A DNA stretch of 64,000 bases. It comes from Rikenella microfusus (GTDB taxonomy: Bacteria; Bacteroidota; Bacteroidia; Bacteroidales; Tenuifilaceae). Shown here piece after piece: positions 19,442-29,300 of this stretch (within the stretch, counting starts at the first letter, position 1; the number at the start of each line of letters is the position of its first letter). A model generated the notes under the pieces. That model ran no database searches and had not been told where the DNA came from. It worked only from the letters and a program-made list of their open reading frames with translations. The position numbers were made by a program, and so were the translations under genes. The DNA is taken from assembly GCA_020722565.1 (NCBI GenBank), contig DYKO01000001.1:124001-188000 (forward strand). Reading direction: 5' to 3'.

Positions 19442-20044
19442 TTAGCCATTTAAAAATTTCATTCCACTATACCCATACAAACCGTTTCGCTCAATGTAAT
19501 CCCATACATCATCGGGCACATAGCCCAACACATCCTTTCCCTTAGCAATAATTGAACGAACCTTAGTTGATGATATACCAATAATTGGGGCATCCACAAG
19601 AGAAAACCGTGCCGAGGGAAACTCCTGCTGAAAAACCTTATGCTCGCGTGGGTAAACCAAAAAATCGTAATTATTAATTAGCTTATCGTATGCCTTCCAT
19701 AAGGGTAGGGTTGAAAGCGTGTCGGAACCAATAACGATAGTAAAATCAATACCAGAATTTTTCTGCTCAAGCGCATGAAGCGTGTCAATAGTATAAGAAG
19801 GTCTGGGCATTGACATTTCCACATCACAAACCTTTAAACGTTTATTATTTTCAGCAACGGCTAAGCGAACCATATTTAAACGGTATTCATCGGCTTCTAA
19901 ATCAGCTTGGTTCTTCAGCGGATTATGGGGACTAACCACAAACCAAATTTCTGATAAATCGGAAAATTCTAGAATGTACTCAGCTATAACCAAGTGCCCC
20001 AAATGAATTGGGTTAAATGACCCAAAAAATAGTCCCACCTTCAT
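19442..20044 (-). CDS. nadD: Nicotinate-nucleotide adenylyltransferase
   Basis: 200 residues. The N-terminal GLFFGSFNPIHLGHL is the nucleotidyltransferase signature with the (H/T)xGH-type motif HLGH. SPHNPLK and, near residue 165, ISSTKVR are the other conserved substrate-binding elements. It adenylates nicotinate mononucleotide to deamido-NAD in NAD synthesis, in the cytoplasm. It is the last gene of a yicC-gmk-nadD run with a 5-bp gap to gmk, an arrangement common in Bacteroidota. Length is normal for the family. Confidence 0.95.
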   Translation of the reverse strand: MKVGLFFGSFNPIHLGHLVIAEYILEFSDLSEIWFVVSPHNPLKNQADLEADEYRLNMVRLAVAENNKRLKVCDVEMSMPRPSYTIDTLHALEQKNSGIDFTIVIGSDTLSTLPLWKAYDKLINNYDFLVYPREHKVFQQEFPSARFSLVDAPIIGISSTKVRSIIAKGKDVLGYVPDDVWDYIERNGLYGYSGMKFLNG

Positions 20045-20049
20045 ACTTT

Positions 20050-20616
20050 TCAGGTTTTTAAAAATTTTTCAACCAGTTGTTCTGCCTCAGCAAATGCCGT
20101 TTCAACCTGATTGTTAGTTAAAATATAATCGAATTGCGGAGCAAAAGCCAACTCCTCAAGTGCTTTGCCCACCCTAACCGAGATTGATTCCTCAGTTTCA
20201 GTACCTCGGCAGAGCAATCTCTCTCGCAACACATCAATTGATGGCGGCATAACAAAAACGGCAAGCGAGCTATCGGGAAATTTTTTTTTAAGATTTAATC
20301 CACCCTTAACATCTACATCAAACATTACATGATGCCCATTTGCCCAAATCCGCCTCAGCTCCGACCATAGCGTACCATAGTACAACCCGGGATATACCTC
20401 TTCCCACTCCACAAACTCCCCAGCATCAATTCTACTACGGAAATCATCAACCGAAAGAAAATAGTAATCCCTACCATGCATCTCGCCATCGCGTGGCTGA
20501 CGACTACATGCCGAAACAGAAAATTCCAACTCTGGAAAATGCTTCAACAGATGCCTAACTATTGTTGTTTTTCCTGCTCCCGATGGGGCTGAAAATATTA
20601 TAAGCTTTCCATCCAT
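20050..20616 (-). CDS. gmk: Guanylate kinase
   Basis: 188 residues. P-loop SAPSGAGKTT (9-18) lies at the N-terminus, followed by the GMP-binding SACSRQPRDGEMHGRDYYF region and FDVDVKGGLNLKK. The enzyme phosphorylates GMP to GDP with ATP. Lies between yicC (22 bp upstream) and nadD (5 bp downstream) in one transcription unit. No unusual features. Confidence 0.97.
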   Translation of the reverse strand: MDGKLIIFSAPSGAGKTTIVRHLLKHFPELEFSVSACSRQPRDGEMHGRDYYFLSVDDFRSRIDAGEFVEWEEVYPGLYYGTLWSELRRIWANGHHVMFDVDVKGGLNLKKKFPDSSLAVFVMPPSIDVLRERLLCRGTETEESISVRVGKALEELAFAPQFDYILTNNQVETAFAEAEQLVEKFLKT

Positions 20617-20638
20617 AATTCAGGAAGTGACAAACTTA

Positions 20639-21517
20639 TTAAAGAATGTTTAATGATTGTTCTTTTATTTTTTCAAGTTCATCTTTCATTTGAACTACCA
20701 ATTTCTGAATATCGGCATTGTTAGCTTTTGAACCCAGGGTATTAATTTCACGCCCCATCTCTTGAGCAATAAATCCTAATTTACGACCAACCGGTTCGTT
20801 TTGCTTAACTGTTTCCTTAAACAGGCTACAGTGTTGTCTTAACCTAACCTTTTCCTCTGTTATATCTAACTTTTCGAGATAGTATATTACCTCCTGTTCA
20901 AAACGATTCTGATCAATTTTTTGGTCGTTCTGCAGCTGCCTTAGAGCATCAAATAGGCGCTGTCGCACCTCTACAATTCGTTGTTTCTCAATAGGTTCCA
21001 TCTGCTTCAGAAAATCTTGAATTAAATCGACCCTTTTTAGCATATCAGCTTCCAGAACCTGTCCCTCGTTTTCCCTGAATATGTTAAGCGCTTCCTGCGC
21101 ATCGTTGCAAACCTGCAGCACAACTTTTAGCTCCGTTGGGTCAACTTCTTCACGCTGAACCCTTAACACATCGGGCAGCCTAAGAATTGCAGGGATTAAC
21201 TCGGAAGGGTTAACCGTAAAGCCATTATCATTTGCAATAGCCATTATCTGATTATAATACGATGAAAAAATGGCCTGATTAATTGGAACTGCAGCTGCCT
21301 CGGCAACATTTTCAACCGAAATAATCATATCCACCTTGCCCCGTTGTAGCACCCTGGATACATTTCCCCGAATTTCCATCTCAAGCTCACGGTAGAGAGA
21401 AGGGATTCTTAAATTAAAATCGAACTGTTTAGAGTTAAGTGAACGAACCTCGGCAACTATTTTTTTATTACCAAATACTCTGTCGGCTTTTCCATAACCG
21501 GTCATTGATGTAAGCAT
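20639..21517 (-). CDS. YicC/YloC-family endoribonuclease
   Basis: 292 residues. The start MLTSMTGYGKA is the family signature, and the C-terminus (GFIAQEMGREINTLGSKAN) contains the conserved acidic/His region typical of YicC. Family members are RNA endonucleases implicated in small-RNA turnover and stationary-phase survival in other bacteria. A coiled-coil-rich middle (about 140-230) is normal. It is the first gene of the yicC-gmk-nadD unit; the coupling to gmk is widely conserved. Confidence 0.92.
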   Translation of the reverse strand: MLTSMTGYGKADRVFGNKKIVAEVRSLNSKQFDFNLRIPSLYRELEMEIRGNVSRVLQRGKVDMIISVENVAEAAAVPINQAIFSSYYNQIMAIANDNGFTVNPSELIPAILRLPDVLRVQREEVDPTELKVVLQVCNDAQEALNIFRENEGQVLEADMLKRVDLIQDFLKQMEPIEKQRIVEVRQRLFDALRQLQNDQKIDQNRFEQEVIYYLEKLDITEEKVRLRQHCSLFKETVKQNEPVGRKLGFIAQEMGREINTLGSKANNADIQKLVVQMKDELEKIKEQSLNIL

Positions 21518-21541
21518 AGCTATCTAAAATATTGTCTACTG

Positions 21542-21549
21542 CAAAAGTA
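21542..21549 (-). promoter_or_regulatory. Candidate -7 element of the yicC-gmk-nadD unit
   Basis: On the minus strand TACTTTTG (21549-21542) is a perfect TAnnTTTG, about 25 bases before the yicC ATG. I find no good -33 match at the expected distance. Confidence 0.4.
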
Positions 21550-21659
21550 CCCAAAATTCTTTACCTCTTAACACGAATTAGCTGAAAAAGATTCTTCCAT
21601 CAGCTTATTAATAAATTATTTAAAAAAAATAATTTTGCGGACAAATTTTTAATAACAAA

Positions 21660-22034
21660 ATGGCGTATAGAGGATTACTTACCATTCTACTTTTGGTTTT
21701 CTCAAACACATTTATGACCCTGGCCTGGTACGGTCATCTGAAATTTAAGAACATGAAATGGTTTGATGATTTAAACTTAATTGGCATTGTCCTTATAAGT
21801 TGGGGGATTGCACTTTTTGAATACTTTTTTCAGGTACCCGCAAATCGATTGGGTTACAGAGAAAATGGCGGACCATTTTCTCTGGTGGAATTAAAGGTTA
21901 TCCAGGAGCCCATTACACTTATGGTTTTTATGGGTTTTACCCTTTTTGCATTTAAAACTGAAACCATTAGAACCAACCATATAATTGGTTTTGGATTTTT
22001 GATACTGGCTGTGTATTTTATCTTTAAAAAGTGA
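21660..22034 (+). CDS. DUF486 (DMT-like) small membrane protein
   Basis: 124 residues with four predicted membrane segments (about 5-24, 39-58, 78-98 and 106-122). The segment FMTLAWYGHLKFK at the end of helix 1 and YRENGGPFSLVELKVIQE before helix 3 match the DUF486 family, small relatives of drug/metabolite transporters. The substrate is unknown. Transcribed divergently from yicC and followed by a hairpin at 22045-22068. Confidence 0.85.
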   Translation: MAYRGLLTILLLVFSNTFMTLAWYGHLKFKNMKWFDDLNLIGIVLISWGIALFEYFFQVPANRLGYRENGGPFSLVELKVIQEPITLMVFMGFTLFAFKTETIRTNHIIGFGFLILAVYFIFKK

Positions 22035-22364
22035 TGATAAAAAAGAAGGAGGCCTTGCAGCCTCCTTCGCCCCAAACACACGATTTTACAAGAAAATCAA
22101 TGACTTCACAGCAAAACAACTAACTAACCAACCTTCTATTTATTGTAGCCGGAAGTTATTTATACTCTTACAAATATAAAGCCAAAAATACATTTTATCA
22201 ACTGTTTTTTAATAAAATCTTTCTATACTTTGTAATATTTCATTTCACCAAACAGGTTTAAAATTTCATACATCATTTTATGCCCTTAATCAAAGATATT
22301 GAGGGATATTTGCATTAAATCATCATTAAGTAATATATTTACGTTAATTTTGAAAATAACGATA
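22035..22364. other. Intergenic region with one hairpin
   Basis: 330 bases between the DUF486 gene and the SiaC-like gene. It contains a 9-bp stem hairpin (GAAGGAGGC at 22045-22053 with 22060-22068). The T-run next to this stem is on the minus strand, so as a terminator it would suit minus-strand transcripts better than the DUF486 gene. The rest is AT-rich with nothing further that I can support. Confidence 0.6.
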
Positions 22365-22760
22365 ATGAAACCTTTGATAATAGAAGCTGAAATTGATTCA
22401 CCTGAAATATATTTTAATCCTGACACAAAGGTTTTTTCCATCTCGGGCATTTCGCACCCTGAAAATGCTAAAAAATTTTACCAACAGATACTTGACTGGC
22501 TTGATGAGTTCTACGAATACATGAAAAATCAAGAGCCCTGCAAGATTATCGTTGACCTGAACTTCAAATATATCAACTCAACTTCGTATAAGTACCTCCG
22601 TGATGTACTCCGAAAGATTGCCAGTTTTAGAAATTCCAGTTTCGAGGTTGAAGTTATATGGAACTACCTCGAGGAGGATGATGAACTGCTTCATGAGGGA
22701 ATAGTTCTCTTTGAACTGCCCGATATCAAGCTACCCTACAAGTGCATACCCTATAATTAA
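22365..22760 (+). CDS. SiaC-like (DUF1987) regulatory phosphoprotein
   Basis: 131 residues from ATG 22365; the frame is open further upstream but the conserved start is MKPLIIEAE. The fold signatures are FSISGISHPENAKKFYQQILDWLDEF and YINSTSYKYLRDVL, where the STS segment is where SiaC-type proteins are phosphorylated by their cognate kinase SiaB and dephosphorylated by SiaA. In Pseudomonas this switch controls a diguanylate cyclase and aggregation. No SiaA or SiaB homologue lies in the window, so partners must be elsewhere if the circuit exists here. Converges on the next gene with overlapping stop codons (shared TTAA). Confidence 0.85.
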   Translation: MKPLIIEAEIDSPEIYFNPDTKVFSISGISHPENAKKFYQQILDWLDEFYEYMKNQEPCKIIVDLNFKYINSTSYKYLRDVLRKIASFRNSSFEVEVIWNYLEEDDELLHEGIVLFELPDIKLPYKCIPYN

Positions 22761-23455
22761 TCGGAGTACTGACGGAAACTTTCGATTCGTGCTACCATAC
22801 TCCGTAAAAGTTTCAGTAAAACATCCATATCCGCAGCCCTTACAACAGTGGTAAGTCGACCGCTACTCTCATCAAATTTCAATATTCTCCTGATATCATT
22901 TACCTTGTAGCCGGTCATTTCGGCAAAGCTTTGACAAATTTTATCGATACTTGTCGTGCCCGAAATAAGGTTAAAATTATAAAGCATAGCAATTAAAAGC
23001 GCCACCGATTCATGAGAGATCACAATGGTATTAGGTCCCAGGTTGGGTTTAAACGATTGCTCTCCATCCACCCTGGCATCAAATTCGGCCTCCAGCACCT
23101 CGAGCTGCAGCTCCTTTAGCACCTGAATGAGTTCCGGATAAAAACGTTGCTTTATGTACAAAACCTCAGCAAATTTTTCTTTATGCGTTCCCTGTTCAAA
23201 CGCCTTTAATTTAAGTTCTATAAGCTTAATCCATGCATCAAGTTCAATGGGTAAGTAATCGTCGAGGGGTAACAAGCGCACCTGCGTTCGAACGGTTTCC
23301 AAAAAAGGAATAAACCGTTGCTGAAAATACTCCTCAATCAGAATATCTGTTTTTTCAAGAATTACCGCATCGCTAAAAAGGGTGTCGGCCTCTTTACGTA
23401 GCTGTTTAATAACAGCTATAATTTGTCCAATTACTTTTGCTCTTTCCGATAGCAT
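22757..23455 (-). CDS. RteC-like helical protein (tentative)
   Basis: 232 residues, almost entirely helical, no signal peptide or membrane segment. The middle (YIKQRFYPELIQVLKELQ, about 115-132) and the C-terminal segment (SVALLIAMLYNFNLISG... DKICQSFAEMTGYKVNDIRRIL) follow the pattern of RteC, a transcription regulator of Bacteroides conjugative transposons. Here no conjugation, mobilisation or integrase genes surround it, so it is either a chromosomal family member or a remnant. The match is from memory of the family pattern and is not strong; otherwise it is a protein of unknown function. Confidence 0.6.
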   Translation of the reverse strand: MLSERAKVIGQIIAVIKQLRKEADTLFSDAVILEKTDILIEEYFQQRFIPFLETVRTQVRLLPLDDYLPIELDAWIKLIELKLKAFEQGTHKEKFAEVLYIKQRFYPELIQVLKELQLEVLEAEFDARVDGEQSFKPNLGPNTIVISHESVALLIAMLYNFNLISGTTSIDKICQSFAEMTGYKVNDIRRILKFDESSGRLTTVVRAADMDVLLKLLRSMVARIESFRQYSD

Positions 23456-23468
23456 AGAGTTATATTTG
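23436..23468 (+). promoter_or_regulatory. Predicted promoter of hydE
   Basis: TTTG at 23436-23439 and TATATTTG at 23461-23468 are exact matches to both halves of the Bacteroidota promoter consensus with a 21-base spacer. The -33 element lies inside the start of the divergent RteC-like gene. Leader before the ATG at 23540 is about 65 bases. Confidence 0.6.
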
Positions 23469-23539
23469 CAATGTTTGCCCGCATTAATTTTTGATTTATA
23501 TGGGTTTGGTAAACTTAAAAAAATGAATTGGTATTTACA

Positions 23540-24631
23540 ATGAAAATTGATGATCTTTTAAAAAAAGAAACCTTTACCAAGGAAGACCTAATTTACCTTT
23601 TAGACTGCAGGGGCGAAGAGCAAAATCGACTTTTTGATAGGGCGGCTGAAATAAAAGCTAAATACATTGGCCATAGGGTTCACTTCAGGGGATTAATTGA
23701 GATGTCAAATATCTGCCGTAAAAACTGTTTTTACTGCGGTATTCGGGCGGGCAATACTAACGTTCATCGATACACACTAACCGATGAAGAAGTAGTTGAG
23801 GCATCGCGGTTTGCCTGGAAAAACCGTTACGGCAGCATTGCCATTCAAACAGGAGAGTTAAACTCAACCGATTTTGTTAACCACATCGAAAATCTGCTGG
23901 ATAAAATCAACAGTGCAACCAACAACGAGCTAGGCATTACCCTATCACTTGGTGAGCAAACCGAAGAAACCTACCGCCGATGGTTTAATAAGGGGGGAAT
24001 ACGTTATCTGTTAAGGATTGAATCGTCGAATAGGGAACTATATGCCAAACTTCATCCCAACGATGGCCACCACATTTACGATAAGCGCATCAATTGCCTC
24101 AAGATGCTAAAAAGGATTGGCTACCAGGTGGGAAGCGGCGTTATGATTGGACTACCATTTCAAACCTTGGAGCATTTGGCCGATGACCTGCTCTGGATGC
24201 AGGAAATAGATGTGGACATGGTGGGCATGGGCCCCTATATTGAGCACCCCGATACACCCCTCTTCCAGTATCGGCACGAGCTACTAAACATCTCTGAGCG
24301 TTTCAACCTATCCCAAAAAATGACCGCCCTACTTCGCATTATGATGAAAGATATTAACATTGTTGCGCCTACGGCCCTTCAGGCCATTGATCCCCTTGGC
24401 CGCGAAAAGGCCATTAAGGTGGGGGCTAACATTGTTATGCCTAACATTACACCGGGTTCCTATCGCAACGACTACAAGCTCTACGAAAACAAACCCTGCA
24501 CCAGTGATGCCGCAGACGATTGCAAAAGTTGCCTCGAGGCCCGAATACAACTAATTGGCAATGAAATTGGCTACGGTGAACATGGCAATTCATTACACTT
24601 CTACCGCAGGAATCGAAAAAGGTTGGCTTAG
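23540..24631 (+). CDS. hydE: [FeFe]-hydrogenase maturation radical SAM enzyme HydE
   Basis: 363 residues from ATG 23540 (a TTG at 23528 is a less likely start). The radical SAM cluster motif is CRKNCFYC (C59, C63, C66). The second, HydE-typical motif CX7CX2C is present near the C-terminus (C320, C328, C331). The RGLIEMSNICR lead-in and the GLPFQTLEHLADDL region also match HydE. It would work on a cysteine-bound iron complex during assembly of the hydrogenase H-cluster with HydF and HydG. Neither partner nor a hydrogenase gene is in the window. Related PylB/BioB-type enzymes are alternatives, but the second Cys motif favours HydE. Confidence 0.88.
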   Translation: MKIDDLLKKETFTKEDLIYLLDCRGEEQNRLFDRAAEIKAKYIGHRVHFRGLIEMSNICRKNCFYCGIRAGNTNVHRYTLTDEEVVEASRFAWKNRYGSIAIQTGELNSTDFVNHIENLLDKINSATNNELGITLSLGEQTEETYRRWFNKGGIRYLLRIESSNRELYAKLHPNDGHHIYDKRINCLKMLKRIGYQVGSGVMIGLPFQTLEHLADDLLWMQEIDVDMVGMGPYIEHPDTPLFQYRHELLNISERFNLSQKMTALLRIMMKDINIVAPTALQAIDPLGREKAIKVGANIVMPNITPGSYRNDYKLYENKPCTSDAADDCKSCLEARIQLIGNEIGYGEHGNSLHFYRRNRKRLA

Positions 24632-24648
24632 GAAAAAAGGATTCCAGG

Positions 24649-24674
24649 TTAAAGATTAAAGATTAAAGATTAAT
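24649..24674 (+). repeat. Heptamer tandem repeat after hydE
   Basis: Three exact copies of GATTAAA-type heptamers, with degenerate copies either side (GGTTAAA, GATTAAT, GATAAAA), begin 18 bp past the hydE stop. A matching degenerate 7-bp-period array lies at the other side of the SusCD-4 module, at the wbqC stop (30066-30094), in the opposite orientation. Confidence 0.7.
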
Positions 24675-24730
24675 GATAAAAAGTTAAAGAACTGGTCCGG
24701 TGCGGACGGATGTAAGATTCAAAATTTAAA

Positions 24731-24783
24731 AATCGGAATTGTATTTTCAAGAGCATCCTGTTAAGGGATTATTAATTCATGAG
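24731..24783 (+). repeat. 53-bp direct repeat, left copy
   Basis: 53 bases that recur at 29839-29891 with three mismatches in a 6-base stretch; the last 34 bases (ending TTAATTCATGAG) are identical. The two copies are in the same orientation and bracket the susC-susD pair of 24902-29495. A small hairpin (AGGCTTT/AAAGCCT, 24791-24809) follows. I do not recognise the element; it has no inverted-repeat ends of its own. Confidence 0.85.
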
Positions 24784-24849
24784 TCAAAAAAGGCTTTTAT
24801 TTAAAGCCTAGATTTAATTTGCAAATGCAACTTAAATATAGGGTATATA

Positions 24850-24879
24850 AAAAGGCTACTTCATTTGAAGTAGCCTTTT
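24850..24879 (-). terminator. Rho-independent terminator after susD copy 4
   Basis: A 13-bp stem (AAAAGGCTACTTC at 24850-24862 with 24867-24879) closes a 4-base loop, with A-rich and T-rich outer ends. It lies 22 bp past the susD stop at 24902. Confidence 0.85.
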
Positions 24880-24901
24880 CAACTATATTAAAATATTTAT
24901 T

Positions 24902-26350
24902 TTATGGGTTCTGATCGGATTCAGCAATCAAAGGATTGTTATCAATTTCTGTCTGAGGAATCTTATAGATAAATACGGGATCTTCAGCAGGAATAACATT
25001 ACCGGGTATTGCAGGGAAAATATGGTTTGTTCTATTAAGTCCCTTTTTAAGCCTCATGATATCATAGAATGCAAACCCTTCGCCCCAAAGCTCAATTCTT
25101 CGTTCTAAAAGAATTCTGTCAATTAATGCTTGACCGGTTTCAGTTACAGTTGGAACAGGAGCTCTAAACCTTGCATTCCATAGTTCCTGTAAGAGGCCTT
25201 GAGCAGTTGGTTCATTAGCACCACCCAAACGAGCATAAGCCTCAGCCGCTATAAGGAGCATCTCCTCAGGACGCATCATAACATAATCGGCATTGAATTC
25301 TTTATCGCCCGCTGCAGCAAACTTATAATTAATATAAACAGGTACACCGCCTGAAACAGTTGGATTCAATAATTCATCGCGTCGTATGTCTCCGGTTTGC
25401 ATCTGGGTAAATAGAGTATGGCATAAATATTTTGGGCTATATCCTAAACCTGCATACCCTCCAATCGTCATATCTAAATGAGAGAAGAATGAGGCATAAA
25501 TAGTGGATTGCTCTTCATTTACAGGTAATCCCCACATCCAAACCATCTCATCTTTGTTATCAAAACCAGCTTTATACTGATCGATAGAGTTCAGGGAGTA
25601 AGCTTGACGGGCATCATTAGCATGGGAGGCTGCATTATTCCAATCGTTCATAACAAGAGCCACTCTAGCCCTTATGCCATGAGCAACAGATAGATCCACC
25701 TCGGAAATATCGCGACGATCAATATTTGCCTCAGTAAATAGAGTTATGGCTTCATCCAAATCAGATGTGATAAGGTCATAAACCTGTTGAACAGTTGCTC
25801 TTGGTTTTCCATCGTTTGTCGGTTCTGTATAAACTGGGATACCGGCATCATTCTGATGACCAACATAGGTCTGCTGGAAATGCTGTATTAGCCTAAAGTA
25901 AGCATAAGCTCTTAATGTTAGCGCTTGCGCCTTTATGTGTTTCTTTTGCTCTTCAGTAGCATTGGTAGCTTCGTCATAATGGGCAATTACCTCATTTAAG
26001 TTTCTTATGCCTCTATAAAAAAGGCTCCAAACATAATTAGGCCTTCTGTAGGTAGCCTCCCTATTGTCAATAGTATAATCATATCTAAACCAGTGTAATC
26101 GTCCTACAACGATATCTTCGCCCATAAGATCAGATACCAAATCAATAGCTTTAACACCAAACTGATCGTGATAACCATGGTAGTCTCTCCAATCACGGGT
26201 AACACCATCTATAACAGCCTTTGCTCCCTCGATATTAGTATATACCTTGTCATCGCTAATAGATGCCGACGGACTAGTTTCCAGGAAATCATCGGAGCAC
26301 GAAACCATTAGCCCGGCAAGCAATAGGTATGTTAAAAATTTTATTTTCAT
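24902..26350 (-). CDS. SusD/RagB-family lipoprotein (partner of susC copy 4)
   Basis: 482 residues with lipobox LMVSC (Cys 18) followed by SDDFLETSPSASISDDKVYTN, a typical RagB/SusD opening. Tetratricopeptide-like helices follow (AQALTLRAYAYFRLIQHF), then DYVMMRPEEMLLIAAEAYARLG and the C-terminal ERRIELWGEGFAFYDIMRLKKG, all standard for the canonical SusD family. It differs in type from the SusD-like proteins at 4342 and 9440. Starts 13 bp after its susC and would bind the substrate at the cell surface. Confidence 0.96.
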   Translation of the reverse strand: MKIKFLTYLLLAGLMVSCSDDFLETSPSASISDDKVYTNIEGAKAVIDGVTRDWRDYHGYHDQFGVKAIDLVSDLMGEDIVVGRLHWFRYDYTIDNREATYRRPNYVWSLFYRGIRNLNEVIAHYDEATNATEEQKKHIKAQALTLRAYAYFRLIQHFQQTYVGHQNDAGIPVYTEPTNDGKPRATVQQVYDLITSDLDEAITLFTEANIDRRDISEVDLSVAHGIRARVALVMNDWNNAASHANDARQAYSLNSIDQYKAGFDNKDEMVWMWGLPVNEEQSTIYASFFSHLDMTIGGYAGLGYSPKYLCHTLFTQMQTGDIRRDELLNPTVSGGVPVYINYKFAAAGDKEFNADYVMMRPEEMLLIAAEAYARLGGANEPTAQGLLQELWNARFRAPVPTVTETGQALIDRILLERRIELWGEGFAFYDIMRLKKGLNRTNHIFPAIPGNVIPAEDPVFIYKIPQTEIDNNPLIAESDQNP

Positions 26351-26363
26351 ATCCTATCTCCTT

Positions 26364-29300
26364 TTAGAAATTTATGTTAATACCAAATGCTATAGTTCTT
26401 AGTGGTGAATATACATTATCCAAGTCACCACTAATCGATTGCTGCGGATCTAAACCTTTACGTTTGGACTTGAGATAAAGATTAGTTCCTGTAACAAAAA
26501 TTCTAGCATTTGTAATACCGTAATTATTTAAGAATTTAGTTGGCAGAGTGTAGCCAAAAGTTAGATTTTTAAAGCTGATGTAATCAGCGTCAGTTAAAAA
26601 TCTGTCTGAAGTAGCATTAACATTCTGATCATAATCATTTATAGGAATGTTACTGGTAGAATTATCTGGTGTCCAAGCATTTAAAATATCCCTATGGAAG
26701 TTTGTTCCATTGGTTAGGTTGCCATGCATTAAAGATGCATATGGGCTATCATAAACCTGACCACCTATACCAAATGTAATTAAGAACGATAGGTCAAAGT
26801 TTTTATATTTAAAAGTATTGGTAACCCCCCCAACTAAATCAGGAATTGATGAGGTACCAGTGTAATAACGGGTTGCAGTTCCGTAATTGTCAGTAGTAAC
26901 AACGCTATCAACAACAACCTCATTTGTAACAGGATCGATATGTGTTACATCCATATACCACAGCGATTTGCCGTCGGTGGGATCAACTCCAGCAAACTTT
27001 CGCATATAGTAATCGTAGATGCTATGGCCAACCATCCATTTTTTATTACCATTAATCATCTCTTTCTGAGGGAGTTTGGTAATCTCATTCTTGTAATGGC
27101 TTAGGTTTACATCTAGAAACCATGAGAAATCCCTAGCGTTAATAATATTAGCATTCAGTTCAATATCGTATCCCCTATTTTCAACAGCTCCAATATTGGC
27201 ATCATACCCACTAAAACCGGTTGAGGGAGGGAGAGGTTGGGTAAACAATAGGTCATCACTTTTTCTGATGTAATACTCAAAATTGAAGCCAATTTTATCG
27301 AAAACCCTTAACTCGATGCCAGTGTTAATCTGAATGTTCTTTTCCCAAGTTAGATTTGGAGTTCCAAGACGTGAAAGCAAGAATCCTGCATAACCTAGGT
27401 TAGGATATCCGGTTGAGTATAAAGCTTGATATGCATAATATCCAACTTGATCGTTCCCTGTAGTACCATAACTTGCTTTCAGTCGAGCATTATTCAACCA
27501 AGTAAAGCCTTTTAGGAAATCCTCTTCGCTAATTCTCCAAGAACCACCAACAGACCAGAATTTACCCCAACGAGTATCTCTATGGAATCGTGATGAACCA
27601 TCGGTCCTATAACTTAACGATAGGTAATATTTACCTTGGTAATCATAGTTCACACGAGCCAAATAGCTTTCCAAACGTAAATTTGATTCATAAGAACCAG
27701 ATGATTCGTTTGTGGCTGCAGCATCCAATTCATAAAGTTTAGGTAATGGGAAACCTGTACGAGTAGCGGTTAGGTAATTATAAATGTACTGATAACTTTC
27801 ATGCCCAATCAAAGCGTCGATATTATGCTCGTTGAATGATTTGTTATAGTATAAGAGTTGGTTAGCTGATAGCGAAAATGAACGCCCATAATCTCGAGTG
27901 GAACGTCCATTAAACGATTGGGCATCACCAACCTCCATATTTTGATGGGTTAAACCTAAATAACCATTATAATCTACACTCCCATTTACTTGTAATTTAA
28001 AATCTTTCAGGAAGATGATTTCAGAAAATCCTCTAGCAGAAACATTATCATCCTTATAAACACGTTTATCAAGAGCTATTGTTCCCAAAGGATTGCTGTT
28101 TGAGCTATACAAACGAGCCCTACCAAAACTGTTTCCATAGTCATATTGTTTTTTCCCCTGTGGATCTAATACCAATTCACCGGTATTTGGATCTCTCAAA
28201 TAAACAGGGTAAATAGGCGCAATCATTCTGGACCACATAAAGGTGTTTACATAGGCACTACCAGAAGATACAGGATAGTTTTGTTCAGAATTAGAAGCAC
28301 CTAGATTCAATCCTAACTTGAACCAATCCTTAAGCTGGTGCTCATTATTTAAACGAATGCTATATCGCTTGTAATTAGAGGACTGAACAACACCATCTTC
28401 ATTTAGATAGTTTCCTGATAGATAGTATTTAGATTTATCTGTACCACCACTAACCGATACTAAATAATCCTGGCGAACCCCAGTCTGATGCAATTCATCG
28501 TACCAATCATCGCTCCAAAGAACCTCATGATTAGGATTAAGTTTACCATCGGTACCAACAACAAACTCACCAGTAGGAACCTTAAATGGATTATAGCCAC
28601 CCATATACGTATCTACAAGGTTTGTTGATGCGTTTGTACGCGCTGTTGCATCATCCATGGATTGAGATAAATTGTAATTATAAATCTTCTGCCATAAAAC
28701 TTCCATGTATTCTTTGCTGTTGAGTTTATCATACTCAGGGATTCCCCTTGTGCTAATCCCTACATTTGCCACAGCAGTAAATAGGGTTCTATCTTTCTTA
28801 CCCTTTTTGGTGGTAATCATTATAATACCATTAGCAGCACGCGAACCATAGAGTGATGTAGCTGATGCATCCTTAAGAACCGAGATATTCTCGATATCCT
28901 GAGCAGGGATACTATTAATATCACCTGAGAATGGGAAGCCATCAACAACATACAAAGGCGCAGCAGAAGCATTTATAGAACCAATACCACGAATGCGAAT
29001 GGTAGCTGTAGTACCTGGTTGCCCAAGACCGGATGTAACCTGAACGCCAGATGACAAACCTTCGAGAGCTTTGGTTACATTTGACACCTGAATCTCTTGC
29101 AACTTTTCGGTTTTTACTGCAGATGCGGAACCTGTAAATGACTCTTTTTTAAACGTACCATAAGGAGCAACCACTACAACCTCCTCAATTTGCTTTGACT
29201 CAGGGTTCATTACCACATCAATAACAGAACGACCTGCAATGGCAACATCCTGAGTTGTAAAACCCACAAAGCTAAAGGTTAAAGTTTGAGCAGTAGTGGG

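Noticed and set aside
22045-22068. Terminator of the DUF486 gene
   Set aside because: The stem is good but the T-run is on the wrong side for plus-strand termination, so it is mentioned only as a hairpin.
24649-24674. CRISPR-like reading of the short repeats near hydE
   Set aside because: Units are 7 bp with no spacers and no cas genes in the window.
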